Below, piece after piece: positions 10,658 to 19,051 of a DNA stretch of 64,000 bases. Numbering within the stretch: the stretch's first letter is position 1; every line of letters starts with the position of its first letter. The notes under the pieces are model-generated. The model worked only from the letters and a program-made list of their open reading frames with translations. It searched no databases and was not told the origin of the DNA. Origin of the DNA: an uncultured Ruminococcus sp. (lineage in GTDB: Bacteria; Bacillota; Clostridia; Oscillospirales; Ruminococcaceae); assembly GCA_947627175.1 (NCBI GenBank), contig CANQVA010000006.1:62001-126000 (forward strand), written 5' to 3'. The position numbers and the translations under genes are program-made.

Positions 10658-10755
10658 AATGCCCTCCGTTTGAAAATTGTAAAACGGAACAGGAAAAAAT
10701 TCCGCTGATAAATAATATAGCATTAAAATGAAATTTATTCCGAAAGGGGAAAAAT

Positions 10756-11535
10756 ATGGCATTGGTTCGTATTGATAAATTTATTTCCGAACGGACGGAA
10801 TATTCTCGCAGTCAGATAAAACAGCTTATAAGCAAAAAAATGATAACAGTTGACGGACAGGCTGTAAAAACGGCTGATATGAAAATAAATCCCGATTCCG
10901 CAAAGGTGACACTCAACGGAAAAGAAATTTGTGCAGAACGTTACAGATATATTCTTCTCAATAAGCCGTCGGGCTATGTCTGCTCAACGTCTGAACATGA
11001 TGGAAAATCAGTTATGGAACTTATTCCGTCTGAAATGAAAATGAAAGGAATGTTCCCGGCAGGCAGACTTGATAAAGATTCACTCGGGGCGTTACTTATA
11101 ACTAACGACGGCGGACTTGCACACCGTATACTCTCACCCGGACAACACATATCAAAAATATATATTGTGAAACTTGACAGACCCTTCCAAAATAAATATA
11201 TTGACTTGTTCAAAAATAATTTACAATTGGCAGATGGAGAAGTATGTATGCCCGCATATGTCAGGAGGTGCGAAATCTCCGAAAAACTGGCTTTTGTACA
11301 ACTTTTTGAAGGGAAATATCATCAAGTTAAAAGAATGTTTTCAGCCGTCGGAAATCATGTTGAAGTTTTAATGCGTGTTTCTCTCGGTGGGTTGATTCTT
11401 CCCGAAAAATTGGGCTTTGGGGACTGTATGGAATTATTGCACAAAGATGTTGAAAACTTATTCAAAAAACCGGATTTTGATGATTTTTGCCGTTATTCTT
11501 TTAGAGTTTTTTCGGCAAATCTAATAAACAAATAA
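10756..11535 (+). CDS. RsuA/RluB-family rRNA pseudouridine synthase
   Basis: This 259-residue enzyme isomerises uridine to pseudouridine in rRNA. The N-terminal S4 domain (about residues 4-50) is followed by the catalytic domain with Gly-Arg-Leu-Asp, whose Asp106 is the expected catalytic residue, then Leu-Ile-Thr-Asn-Asp-Gly and a C-terminal Gly-Lys-Tyr-His-Gln-Val-Lys-Arg-Met-Phe. These are all RsuA/RluB/RluE/RluF family motifs. The usual Thr-Glu-Gly after the catalytic Asp is Ser-Leu-Gly here. The length suits RsuA or RluB; the target nucleotide cannot be told from sequence. An AAGGGG at 10744-10749 precedes the ATG. Confidence 0.88.
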   Translation: MALVRIDKFISERTEYSRSQIKQLISKKMITVDGQAVKTADMKINPDSAKVTLNGKEICAERYRYILLNKPSGYVCSTSEHDGKSVMELIPSEMKMKGMFPAGRLDKDSLGALLITNDGGLAHRILSPGQHISKIYIVKLDRPFQNKYIDLFKNNLQLADGEVCMPAYVRRCEISEKLAFVQLFEGKYHQVKRMFSAVGNHVEVLMRVSLGGLILPEKLGFGDCMELLHKDVENLFKKPDFDDFCRYSFRVFSANLINK

Positions 11536-11559
11536 GCTGAACTTTGGCAATTTAGCATC

Positions 11560-11588
11560 TTGAAAAATTTTTCAAAGTTTGGTATTAT
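11560..11588 (+). promoter_or_regulatory. Promoter of the MsmK-type ATPase gene
   Basis: TTGAAA at 11560-11565 and TATTAT at 11583-11588 are 17 bases apart, about 55 bases before the start codon. Together with the terminator after the gene it suggests a monocistronic unit. Confidence 0.65.
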
Positions 11589-11642
11589 ATTAATAGGGCT
11601 GATTTTTATCGGCAAAAATTTTGAACTGGAGGACTGAATTAA

Positions 11643-12779
11643 ATGGCAGGTTTAAGTCTTAAACAAATAAAAAAAATATACCCCGGAGGTGTTGAAGCTG
11701 TTCACAGCACAACGTTTGATATAAGAGATAAGGAGTTCATCGTATTCGTTGGACCTTCCGGCTGCGGCAAGTCTACAACTCTTCGTATGATTGCAGGTCT
11801 TGAAGAAATCTCAGAAGGCGAACTTTACATCGGCGACCGTCTTGTAAACGACGTTGCTCCCAAGGACAGAGATATTGCGATGGTTTTCCAGAACTACGCT
11901 CTTTATCCTCATATGACCGTTTTTGAAAACATGGCTTTCGGTCTTAAACTCCGTAAAGTTCCTAAGGACGAAATCGAAAGAAAAGTTAATGAGGCTGCTA
12001 AGATTCTTGACCTTACACATCTTCTTGACAGAAAGCCGAGAGCTATGTCAGGTGGTCAGTGTCAGCGTGTGGCACTCGGTCGTGCTATTGTTCGTTCACC
12101 AAAGGTATTCCTTCTTGACGAACCTCTTTCAAACCTCGACGCTAAACTCCGTGCTCAGATGAGAACCGAAATTTCAAAGATTCACAAAAGACTCGGTACA
12201 ACTTTCATCTATGTAACTCATGACCAGACAGAAGCTATGACAATGGGCGACAGAATTGTTTGTATGAAAGACGGCTGGATTCAACAGATTGATACACCGC
12301 AGAAACTTTATGATGAACCCGTAAACAAATTCGTTGCAGGATTCCTCGGTTCACCTATGATGAACTTCATTGATGCTACTCTCAAGTATGAGAGAGAATA
12401 TGACCAGTTTATCGTTGAATTTGGTGCAAAAGATGCAAGAGGCAGAAAATTTGAAGTTATCGTTCCCGAATCAAAGGTTACTCCCGAACTTCAAAGCTAT
12501 GTCGGCAAGGAAATTATCCTCGGTGTTCGTCCTGAAAGCATTCATGATGAAGAAATGTATATTTCAAACGCTACAACAGGCATCGTTGACTGTCAGGTAG
12601 AAATTACTGAAATGATGGGTGCTGAAATTTATCTTTATCTCCTTTGTGAAGGTATTCCTATGACTGCAAGAGTAAGTTCAAGGTCAACTGCAAAGGCTGG
12701 CGACGAAATAAGAGTTGCTATTGACCCGAACAGAATCCATATCTTCGACAAGGAAACAGAGAAAACTATTGTAAACTGA
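11643..12779 (+). CDS. msmK: MsmK/UgpC-type carbohydrate ABC transporter ATPase
   Basis: This 378-residue ATPase energises sugar import. The Walker A motif is at residues 37-45 (Gly-Pro-Ser-Gly-Cys-Gly-Lys-Ser-Thr), the Q-loop is near 83, the signature Met-Ser-Gly-Gly-Gln is at 135-139, Walker B with Asp-Glu is at 155-160, and a switch His follows in Val-Thr-His-Asp. The C-terminal 140 residues form the MalK-like TOBE/regulatory domain. No permease or binding-protein gene is adjacent, so it probably serves several carbohydrate importers, as MsmX and MsmK do. Codon use (many GCT, CTT and GTT codons) differs visibly from its neighbours and suggests high expression. It has its own promoter and terminator. 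Confidence 0.92.
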   Translation: MAGLSLKQIKKIYPGGVEAVHSTTFDIRDKEFIVFVGPSGCGKSTTLRMIAGLEEISEGELYIGDRLVNDVAPKDRDIAMVFQNYALYPHMTVFENMAFGLKLRKVPKDEIERKVNEAAKILDLTHLLDRKPRAMSGGQCQRVALGRAIVRSPKVFLLDEPLSNLDAKLRAQMRTEISKIHKRLGTTFIYVTHDQTEAMTMGDRIVCMKDGWIQQIDTPQKLYDEPVNKFVAGFLGSPMMNFIDATLKYEREYDQFIVEFGAKDARGRKFEVIVPESKVTPELQSYVGKEIILGVRPESIHDEEMYISNATTGIVDCQVEITEMMGAEIYLYLLCEGIPMTARVSSRSTAKAGDEIRVAIDPNRIHIFDKETEKTIVN

Positions 12780-12853
12780 TATTGTTCTTTTCCTATCATC
12801 CTTTCTTTTTTTCTATCAGTGTACACTGTTAATGAAAAGCAGGGTACACACGG

Positions 12854-12885
12854 AAAACCGCAGTGGAAATACTGCGGTTTTTTGT
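12854..12885 (+). terminator. Terminator after the MsmK-type ATPase gene
   Basis: An 11-bp stem (12854-12864 with 12871-12881, core ACCGCAGT/ACTGCGGT) is followed by a short T run. It closes the monocistronic unit before pepV. Confidence 0.8.
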
Positions 12886-12909
12886 GTCTTTAAGCGGAGG
12901 TAAATTATT

Positions 12910-14184
12910 ATGACTGAAATAAGAAAATATCTTGAAAAACACCGTGAAGAAATGATTGACTTTCTTGCTGAACTTGTTGCGGTAAGAAGTGTGCAGAGTG
13001 ATGCAGACGGAAATTATCCTTTCGGAAAAATGCCGGCAAAGGCACTTGAACTTATGCTTAAAAAATGTGAAGAATCGGGTTTTAACGTTGAAAATGTGGA
13101 AAACTACGTCGGTTCAGCTGATTTCAATGATATTGAACCCTCTCTTGCAATTCTCACACATCTTGATGTTGTACCGGAGGGAACAGGCTGGAACAGTGAC
13201 CCATACGAACTGAAACGTTCAGAGGGGCGTTTAATAGGGCGTGGAACGTGCGATGACAAGGGGGCTGCTGTAGCATCATTGTTTGCGATGAAAGCCGTCA
13301 GAGAGCTTGCTATACCCCTTAAACGTGGCGTGCGGTTAATATTTGGTACAAATGAGGAAAACGGCTCGGCTGACCTTGCATATTATCGGACAAAAAGAAA
13401 GTTACCGCCTATGGTTTTTACACCTGACGGCGAATATCCTGTAATCAATGCCGAAAAGGGTATGATAAGAGTATACTTTTCAGCAAATTTTAACGATTTA
13501 TCAATAACTTCGGGAAAAATTATCAATGCAGTACCGGAAAAATGTATTGCAAGTTATGAAAGTAATGTTATGTTTTTATGTAACGGAAAATCCGCCCATG
13601 CGTCAACTCCCGAAAAGGGCGACAACGCAATAACAAAGTTTCTTTATGAGTACAGCAGGACATATAAAAATTCTTTATTGTGTGGACTTGCGAAATTATT
13701 CCCACATGGTGAAACGGACGGAAAATCATGCGGTTTAGGATTTTCTGATGAAGTTTCAGGAAAAATGACTTGTGTGCTTTCTATGCTGAATACTGAAAAC
13801 GGCAGACTTAAAGGCGGTATAGACATACGCTTTCCTCTTGACAGGACTTTAAAAGAGGTAAGCGGAATAATTTGCAATTCGCTTGAAAATATCGGTTTTG
13901 AGATTGACTCATGCGAGGGGACAGAACCGCATATAACCGACGAAAACAGTGAATTTGTACAGTCACTTATGCGTGTTTATGAACGTGTTACGGGTGACAA
14001 AGGTCATTGTATTGCTATAGGCGGAGGAACTTATGTACATGAAATAGAAGGCGGTGTTGCATTCGGTGCGGAGTTTCCGAATGAAAACGGAAATATGCAC
14101 GGTGCGGACGAATTTATTACAGAAGAAAACCTTATTAAAAATGCTGAGATAATGGCAGAGGCTATAATTGAACTTTGCGGATAA
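12910..14184 (+). CDS. pepV: PepV-like M20 dipeptidase (Sapep family)
   Basis: This 424-residue metallopeptidase is of the M20 dipeptidase type. The N-terminal metal-binding segment Thr-His-Leu-Asp-Val-Val-Pro-Glu-Gly is near residue 81. An Asp in Gly-Thr-Cys-Asp-Asp-Lys-Gly and the Glu-Glu pair in Thr-Asn-Glu-Glu-Asn-Gly-Ser follow, with a C-terminal His in Asn-Met-His-Gly-Ala-Asp-Glu. A lid domain occupies the middle. It should hydrolyse dipeptides or related small peptides in the cytosol. GCGGAGG upstream (12894-12900) fits the ATG at 12910. The previous gene is closed by a terminator, and an inverted repeat follows the stop. Confidence 0.9.
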   Translation: MTEIRKYLEKHREEMIDFLAELVAVRSVQSDADGNYPFGKMPAKALELMLKKCEESGFNVENVENYVGSADFNDIEPSLAILTHLDVVPEGTGWNSDPYELKRSEGRLIGRGTCDDKGAAVASLFAMKAVRELAIPLKRGVRLIFGTNEENGSADLAYYRTKRKLPPMVFTPDGEYPVINAEKGMIRVYFSANFNDLSITSGKIINAVPEKCIASYESNVMFLCNGKSAHASTPEKGDNAITKFLYEYSRTYKNSLLCGLAKLFPHGETDGKSCGLGFSDEVSGKMTCVLSMLNTENGRLKGGIDIRFPLDRTLKEVSGIICNSLENIGFEIDSCEGTEPHITDENSEFVQSLMRVYERVTGDKGHCIAIGGGTYVHEIEGGVAFGAEFPNENGNMHGADEFITEENLIKNAEIMAEAIIELCG

Positions 14185-14220
14185 GTTTTCAACATCTCAA
14201 CGTGCAAATGTTGAAAACTT
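14183..14220. repeat. Inverted repeat at the pepV stop
   Basis: A perfect 13-bp inverted repeat pairs 14183-14195 with 14208-14220 (core GTTTTCAACAT / ATGTTGAAAAC) around a 12-base loop. It includes the pepV stop codon and is followed by TGTGGAAA. It could act as a weak terminator, but the TTTTCAACA core is the same motif that recurs at 14837-15006. Confidence 0.7.
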
Positions 14221-14252
14221 TGTGGAAATTGTTTAAATACTGTTTAACGGCA

Positions 14253-14291
14253 TGAAAAAAGGGACTGTTAATTATATTTACAGTCCCTTTG
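14253..14291 (-). terminator. Terminator between pepV and the lipoprotein gene
   Basis: AAAGGGACTGT and ACAGTCCCTTT form an 11-bp stem with an 11-base loop. The T run is on the minus side, so it terminates the lipoprotein gene; it may also stop read-through from pepV. Confidence 0.8.
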
Positions 14292-14296
14292 AATAT

Positions 14297-14749
14297 TTAA
14301 TCTCTGTTATCGTTTTCACTGGAATTATCGGTGTTTTCCTCACCGTCAAGCCCGTCGGCTATATCTTCGGCAGCGTCGCCTGCTCCTTCGATAATTTCAT
14401 CGGCGGCATCTCCTACACCGTCAACTACATCTTCACCTGCATTTTCAACGCCGTCGATAGCGTCGTCTGTGTGGTCTTTAACGGAATTACTACTCCCGGT
14501 AGTATCAACAACACCGTCATCATCAGCATCATAGTGTTCATCATCATAGTAACGGTCATCACGTTTATCGTCCTCACGGCTGTCATCATCACGTCTTTTG
14601 TCGTCATCACGGTCTTTTTTTTCAGTGCTTTCATAATCAGTAGTTACCATATCACCGTCTGATGAATAGGAATTGTCGTTATTTCCGCACGAGGCAAAAG
14701 CAGTACACACAGTCAGTAATATGGAACTTATTGCTAAAAGCTTTTTCAT
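14297..14749 (-). CDS. Acidic repeat lipoprotein, function unknown
   Basis: This protein of about 150 residues starts at the ATG whose N-terminus is Met-Lys-Lys-Leu-Leu, with a hydrophobic signal and a lipobox ending Ala-Ser-Cys (Cys near residue 21). It is therefore expected on the outer face of the membrane. The mature part is extremely Asp-rich: first a charged Asp/Arg/Lys segment, then short repeats built on Gly-(Val/Ala)-Gly-Asp-Ala-Ala-(Asp/Glu) with Ile-(Ile/Ala). The frame is open to 14884, but upstream codons have no signal sequence and no good ribosome site. An overlapping + frame (14252-14662) is considered an artefact of the repeats. Function is unknown; a cation-binding surface protein is possible. 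Confidence 0.7.
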   Translation of the reverse strand: MKKLLAISSILLTVCTAFASCGNNDNSYSSDGDMVTTDYESTEKKDRDDDKRRDDDSREDDKRDDRYYDDEHYDADDDGVVDTTGSSNSVKDHTDDAIDGVENAGEDVVDGVGDAADEIIEGAGDAAEDIADGLDGEENTDNSSENDNRD

Positions 14750-14826
14750 ACAATCAAATCCTTTACATGAAATTATTGCGTCAGATTTTCCGCAACGTGT
14801 TTTTATTGTTTGCGTAAATTTCTTGT

Positions 14827-15006
14827 TTATCCACAAAGTTTTCAACTTTTTAGATGTGAAAAGTTGAAAACTCTGAATTATCATGTATTTTATTGTTGAT
14901 AAGATTGATGAAATTATTCACGTTTTTTCCCTTTTATCGGCTATTTTTTTAAAAAAAAGTTTTCAACACAGTTTTCAACACTATGTGGAAAACTATGTTG
15001 AAAACT
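14827..15006. other. Cluster of DnaA-box-like 9-mers
   Basis: The stretch contains TTATCCACA (14827-14835, perfect consensus) and near matches TTATCAACA (minus, 14894-14902) and TTATTCACG (14914-14922). It also holds TTTTCAACA (14961-14969 and 14972-14980), TTTTCCACA (minus, 14984-14992) and TTTTCAACA (minus, 14996-15004). The last four share the 11-mer AGTTTTC(A/C)ACA, arranged two forward then two reverse at 11 to 14-base steps next to a T/A-rich tract. The motif list is direct observation; binding by DnaA is inference from consensus knowledge. It lies upstream of the lipoprotein gene and downstream of carB. Confidence 0.5.
14837..14872. repeat. 14-bp perfect inverted repeat upstream of the lipoprotein gene
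   Basis: AGTTTTCAACTTTT (14837-14850) is repeated in inverse orientation at 14859-14872 with an 8-base loop. The left arm directly follows the consensus DnaA box at 14827. It may be an operator or a hairpin; its distance from the lipoprotein ATG (about 90 bases) suits a promoter-proximal site. Confidence 0.7.
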
Positions 15007-15038
15007 ATCTCCCTGCTATTTTTTTACGGCAGGGAGAT
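15007..15038 (-). terminator. Terminator after carB
   Basis: ATCTCCCTGC and GCAGGGAGAT form a 10-bp stem with a 12-base loop, 35 bases beyond the carB stop. The T run after the stem on the minus strand is short. Confidence 0.65.
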
Positions 15039-15072
15039 ATTTAAAAATAAATTAAATTAAACTGAATTGATA

Positions 15073-18000
15073 TTATTTTATGTCTGCATGGTGGGCTTGC
15101 AGTGATTTTACGCTGAAATGCTTGTTTTCTTTAATAGCCTTGATTCCCTCTGCACTCGCCTTTGCTGCTGCCATAGTTGTTATATAGGGAACACGGTGTT
15201 TTATAGCGGCTTTTCTTATATAACTGTCATCATGTGAACTTGTTTTTCCGGCGGGAGTGTTTATAACAAGCTGAATTTCGCCGTTTGCAATTTCGTCCGC
15301 AATGTTGGGGCGACCCTCATAAATTTTGAAGATTTTTTCGCAGGGAATGCCGGCTTCTTTAATCATCTTATAACTTTTTCCTGTAGCGATAATGCGAAAA
15401 CCGAGTTCATTAAATGATTTTGCAATTTCGATTAGTTCGGGTTTATCATGGTCACATACACTTAAAAGAACAGTTCCTTTTTCGGGCAATCTTGTCTGAG
15501 TAGATTCCTGTGCTTTATAATAAGCCTCTCCGAAAGAGTCGGATATACCGAGAACTTCCCCTGTTGAACGCATTTCAGGGCCTAAAACGGGGTCAACCTC
15601 CTGAAACATATTAAACGGGAATACAGCTTCCTTAACGCCGTAGTGGTTGATAGTTTTGTCTTTAAGCTGTGGAACGGGTGAAGGTTTTCCCGTAAGTTCG
15701 GAAGTAATGATTTCAGTCGCAATTTTAACCATGTTTATATTACATACTTTTGAAACAAGGGGTACAGTTCTTGATGCACGGGGATTTGCTTCAAGTACAT
15801 AAACAGTATCGTCTTCAATGGCATACTGCATATTCATAAGACCACGCACATTCATTTCAACAGCGATTTTCTTAGTATATTCTTTGATAGTATCAATTTG
15901 TTTCTGTGTGAGATTCTTTGCAGGAAGAATGCAGGCGGAGTCGCCCGAATGAACGCCGGCAAGTTCTATATGTTCCATAACAGCAGGAACAAAACAATTT
16001 GTACCGTCTGAAATAGCATCTGCCTCACATTCTGTAGCATGATGAAGAAAACGGTCAATAAGAATAGGTCTGTCAGGGGTTACGCCTACAGCGGCGGACA
16101 TATATATTCTCATCATTTCGTCATCGTGAACAATTTCCATTCCACGACCGCCGAGAACGTATGATGGACGAACCATAACAGGATAACCAATTTTATTAGC
16201 GATTTCAAGAGCCTCATCAACGTTTACAGCCATACCCGATTCAGGCATCGGAATGTTAAGTTTGTCCATCATTGCACGGAAATTGTCACGGTCTTCTGCG
16301 AGGTCAATAGTTTCGGGAGTTGTACCGAGAATGTTGACACCATATTTTTTAAGGTCATTTGCAAGATTAAGCGGAGTTTGTCCGCCGAACTGTGCAATAA
16401 CACCAAGTGGTTTTTCTTTTTCGTGAATGCTTAGAACATCTTCAAGAGTAAGGGGTTCAAAATAAAGTTTGTCGGAAGTGTCATAATCAGTTGAAACAGT
16501 TTCAGGGTTACAGTTTACTATAATTGATTCAAAACCGAGTTTTTTAAGTGCAAGAGCAGCATGAACGCAACAATAGTCAAATTCAATACCTTGACCTATT
16601 CTGTTAGGTCCTCCGCCGAGAATCATAACTTTCGGTTTGTCGCTTGACGTGCTGGGGTCTTTGTCAAGATGATATGTTGAATAGTAATATGCGGCATTCT
16701 GAGTACCGCTTACATGAACGCCCTCCCATGCCTCTTTAATTCCGAAATTGATACGTGCGTTTCTGATTTCTTCTTCTGTAACTTCAAGCAGTGAACTTAA
16801 ATATCTATCCGAAAAACCGTCAAGTTTAGCCTGTTTCAGAATGTCTTTTTCGGGAATACTTCCTTTTAATGTAAGGAGTTTTTCCTCTTCCTGAACAAGT
16901 TCAAGCATCTGTTCAAGAAACCAGTGTTTTATTTTTGTGAGTTCAAAAATTTCCTCAACAGTAGCACCCTTGCGGAGAGCTTCATATATAATAAACTGTC
17001 TTTCACTTGTCGGGAAACGCAATTGATTAAGAAGTTCTTCCTTTGACTGTTCGTGGAAATTCTTTGCAAAACCGAGACCATAACGACCTGTTTCAAGACT
17101 TCTGACGGCTTTCTGAAAAGCCTCTTTATATGTTTTGCCTATACTCATAACTTCGCCGACTGCTCTCATTTGCGTACCGAGTTTATCCTCTGCACCTTTG
17201 AATTTTTCAAAAGCCCATCTTGCAAACTTGATAACTACATAGTCACCGTCGGGTGTATATTTGTCAAGAGAGCCATATTTACCGCAGGGAATGTCTTTCA
17301 GTGTAAGACCGCAGGCAAGCATTGCAGAAACAAGAGCAATAGGGAAGCCTGTAGCTTTTGAGGCGAGAGCAGAAGAACGTGAAGTTCGTGGATTGATTTC
17401 AATAACGATAATACGCCCACTTTCAGGGTCACGTGCAAACTGACAATTACAACCGCCGATAACTTCAATTGATTCAACAATGCTGTATGCCTGTCTTTCA
17501 AGTTCTTTCTGAACGTCCTCCGGAATTGTCAGCATAGGAGCGGAACAGAAAGAATCGCCCGTATGAACGCCGATAGGGTCAATATTTTCAATAAAGCAAA
17601 CAGTTATGATATTGTTTTCAGAGTCACGGACTACTTCAAGTTCAAGTTCTTCCCAACCGCTGACGCATTCTTCAACAAGAACCTGTCCCACAAGTGAAGC
17701 CTGAAGTCCTCTTTCACATACTACTTTAAGTTCATTGACATTGTATACCATACCGCCGCCTGTACCGCCCATTGTGTAAGCAGGACGGAGAACAACGGGA
17801 TATTTGAGTTTTTCGGCAATTTTCACAGCTTCATCAACTGAATAGGCAACTTCACTCCGAGCCATTTCTATGCCGAGTTTGTCCATAGTGTGCTTAAATT
17901 CAATGCGGTCTTCTCCACGTTCAATTGCATCAACCTGAACGCCTATTACCTGAACGCCATATTTTTTGAGAACGCCGGCTTTGTCAAGTTCAGAACATAA

Positions 18001-18291
18001 ATTAAGTCCTGATTGTCCGCCAAGATTAGGCAAAAGAGCGTCGGGGCGTTCTTTTTCGATAATTTGAGTAAGTCTTGCGACGTTAAGCGGTTCAATGTAG
18101 GTTATGTCGGCAACATCGGGGTCTGTCATGATAGTAGCAGGGTTAGAATTTACAAGAACTATTTCATATCCCAGTTTTTTAAGTGCTTTGCACGCCTGAG
18201 TGCCGGAATAGTCAAATTCGCACGCCTGACCGATAATAATAGGGCCTGAGCCGATAATTAAAATTTTGTTGATGTCTTGTCTTTTTGGCAT
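15073..18291 (-). CDS. carB: Carbamoyl-phosphate synthase large subunit
   Basis: This 1072-residue enzyme makes carbamoyl phosphate for pyrimidine and arginine synthesis. It has the standard two homologous halves, each a pre-ATP-grasp plus ATP-grasp domain (about residues 1-400 and 550-935). The first half opens with Ile-Gly-Ser-Gly-Pro-Ile-Ile-Ile-Gly-Gln and the second with Gly-Gly-Gly-Pro-Asn-Arg-Ile-Gly-Gln. An oligomerisation linker lies between them, and a C-terminal methylglyoxal-synthase-like allosteric domain starts near residue 935. The small subunit gene carA is not in the window; the flanking minus-strand gene is the broken carD, so carB seems transcribed alone. A GGGAGAAT precedes the ATG. 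Confidence 0.96.
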   Translation of the reverse strand: MPKRQDINKILIIGSGPIIIGQACEFDYSGTQACKALKKLGYEIVLVNSNPATIMTDPDVADITYIEPLNVARLTQIIEKERPDALLPNLGGQSGLNLCSELDKAGVLKKYGVQVIGVQVDAIERGEDRIEFKHTMDKLGIEMARSEVAYSVDEAVKIAEKLKYPVVLRPAYTMGGTGGGMVYNVNELKVVCERGLQASLVGQVLVEECVSGWEELELEVVRDSENNIITVCFIENIDPIGVHTGDSFCSAPMLTIPEDVQKELERQAYSIVESIEVIGGCNCQFARDPESGRIIVIEINPRTSRSSALASKATGFPIALVSAMLACGLTLKDIPCGKYGSLDKYTPDGDYVVIKFARWAFEKFKGAEDKLGTQMRAVGEVMSIGKTYKEAFQKAVRSLETGRYGLGFAKNFHEQSKEELLNQLRFPTSERQFIIYEALRKGATVEEIFELTKIKHWFLEQMLELVQEEEKLLTLKGSIPEKDILKQAKLDGFSDRYLSSLLEVTEEEIRNARINFGIKEAWEGVHVSGTQNAAYYYSTYHLDKDPSTSSDKPKVMILGGGPNRIGQGIEFDYCCVHAALALKKLGFESIIVNCNPETVSTDYDTSDKLYFEPLTLEDVLSIHEKEKPLGVIAQFGGQTPLNLANDLKKYGVNILGTTPETIDLAEDRDNFRAMMDKLNIPMPESGMAVNVDEALEIANKIGYPVMVRPSYVLGGRGMEIVHDDEMMRIYMSAAVGVTPDRPILIDRFLHHATECEADAISDGTNCFVPAVMEHIELAGVHSGDSACILPAKNLTQKQIDTIKEYTKKIAVEMNVRGLMNMQYAIEDDTVYVLEANPRASRTVPLVSKVCNINMVKIATEIITSELTGKPSPVPQLKDKTINHYGVKEAVFPFNMFQEVDPVLGPEMRSTGEVLGISDSFGEAYYKAQESTQTRLPEKGTVLLSVCDHDKPELIEIAKSFNELGFRIIATGKSYKMIKEAGIPCEKIFKIYEGRPNIADEIANGEIQLVINTPAGKTSSHDDSYIRKAAIKHRVPYITTMAAAKASAEGIKAIKENKHFSVKSLQAHHADIK

Positions 18292-18364
18292 ATCATTCTC
18301 CCAACTCGTACATAAAATTGCACGTAATAATATTTACCATTATGTCATGGCATTCTTATTTTAT

Positions 18365-18393
18365 ATGATAACATAAAAAAGTTGAAAATGCAA
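18365..18393 (-). promoter_or_regulatory. carB promoter
   Basis: On the minus strand TTGCAT (18388-18393) and TATCAT (18365-18370) are separated by 17 bases, about 75 bases before the carB ATG. Confidence 0.55.
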
Positions 18394-18416
18394 GATAAAA
18401 ATAGAAAAAAATCATC

Positions 18417-18442
18417 AAAAAAGGACAGATAAAAATCTGCCC
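18417..18442 (-). terminator. Terminator after the carD remnant
   Basis: On the minus strand GGGCAGAT pairs with ATCTGTCC (one G-U) around a TTTT loop and is followed by six T residues. It separates the carD remnant from carB. Confidence 0.7.
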
Positions 18443-18448
18443 CTGTTA

Positions 18449-18942
18449 TTATATATGCTGTTTTATGTATGGTACAACTTCTTCACGTGGAATATTGAGA
18501 GAATATGCAAATTCATCATAAAGCATATTTTCCGCTTCTCTCAAAAATTTTTCATCTGCTGAACGGAGTTTCTTGTGATTTTTGTTGAGTTCAATATTTT
18601 TTTCGTAAAGAGTTTTTATAAGGCGGACAAGTTCATGGCGGTCGCCTTTGTCAATAATTTTTTTGTATTCTTCTTTTCGCTGAAAGTCGTTGTCAATCCA
18701 TATACAGCATTCGTCTGACATCATGCTTATAAGGTCATCAACTTCCTTGCGAGAATAAATACTTCTCATTTTGTTTTTAAGTGCAGAGTTTGAAGTAGGA
18801 ACATAGAAAGTATTTTTTTGTCCCCTACCGGCTAAAGAATATAATATTCAACATTTTCACCGCTGAAATCACGTTCTTCTATTGCACTTATTATGCATAC
18901 GCCGTATGTGGCATATACAACTGCGTCATTCACATTATACAA
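18449..18942 (-). pseudogene. carD/cdnL-family transcription regulator, broken by a stop and a frameshift
   Basis: Read on the minus strand, an AGGAGG (18951-18956) is followed by a TTG start at 18942. The N-terminus (Asn-Asp-Ala-Val-Val-Tyr-Ala-Thr-Tyr-Gly-Val, then Glu-Asn-Val-Glu-Tyr-Tyr-Ile-Leu) matches the RNA-polymerase-interacting domain of CarD/CdnL. A TAG then stands where the family usually has Lys before Pro-Val. Shortly after, the frame changes at a run of seven A residues (7 T at 18813-18819 on +). Beyond it the reading resumes in another frame as Thr-Phe-Tyr-Val-Pro-Thr and the CarD C-terminal helical domain (Leu-Val-Arg-Leu-Ile-Lys-Thr-Leu-Tyr). The 106-residue open frame 18449-18769 is only this C-terminal part and lacks a ribosome site. 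Either a genuine pseudogene or, for the A run, a sequencing error. Confidence 0.8.
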
Positions 18943-19051
18943 TTTAAAATTCCTCCTTTATCTGATATATAATAATTATAACACATTTTTATATATAAAT
19001 GTCATAGGCATTACTAACAAAAATAAAGAAAAGATTTGTATATTTTGTCAA

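Noticed and set aside
14252-14662. A 136-codon + strand frame with a strongly hydrophobic protein, overlapping the acidic lipoprotein gene
   Set aside because: Antisense of Asp/Ala-rich repeats automatically reads as Val/Ile/Ser. Its start lies inside the terminator and it has no ribosome site, while the minus strand shows signal peptide, lipobox and terminator.
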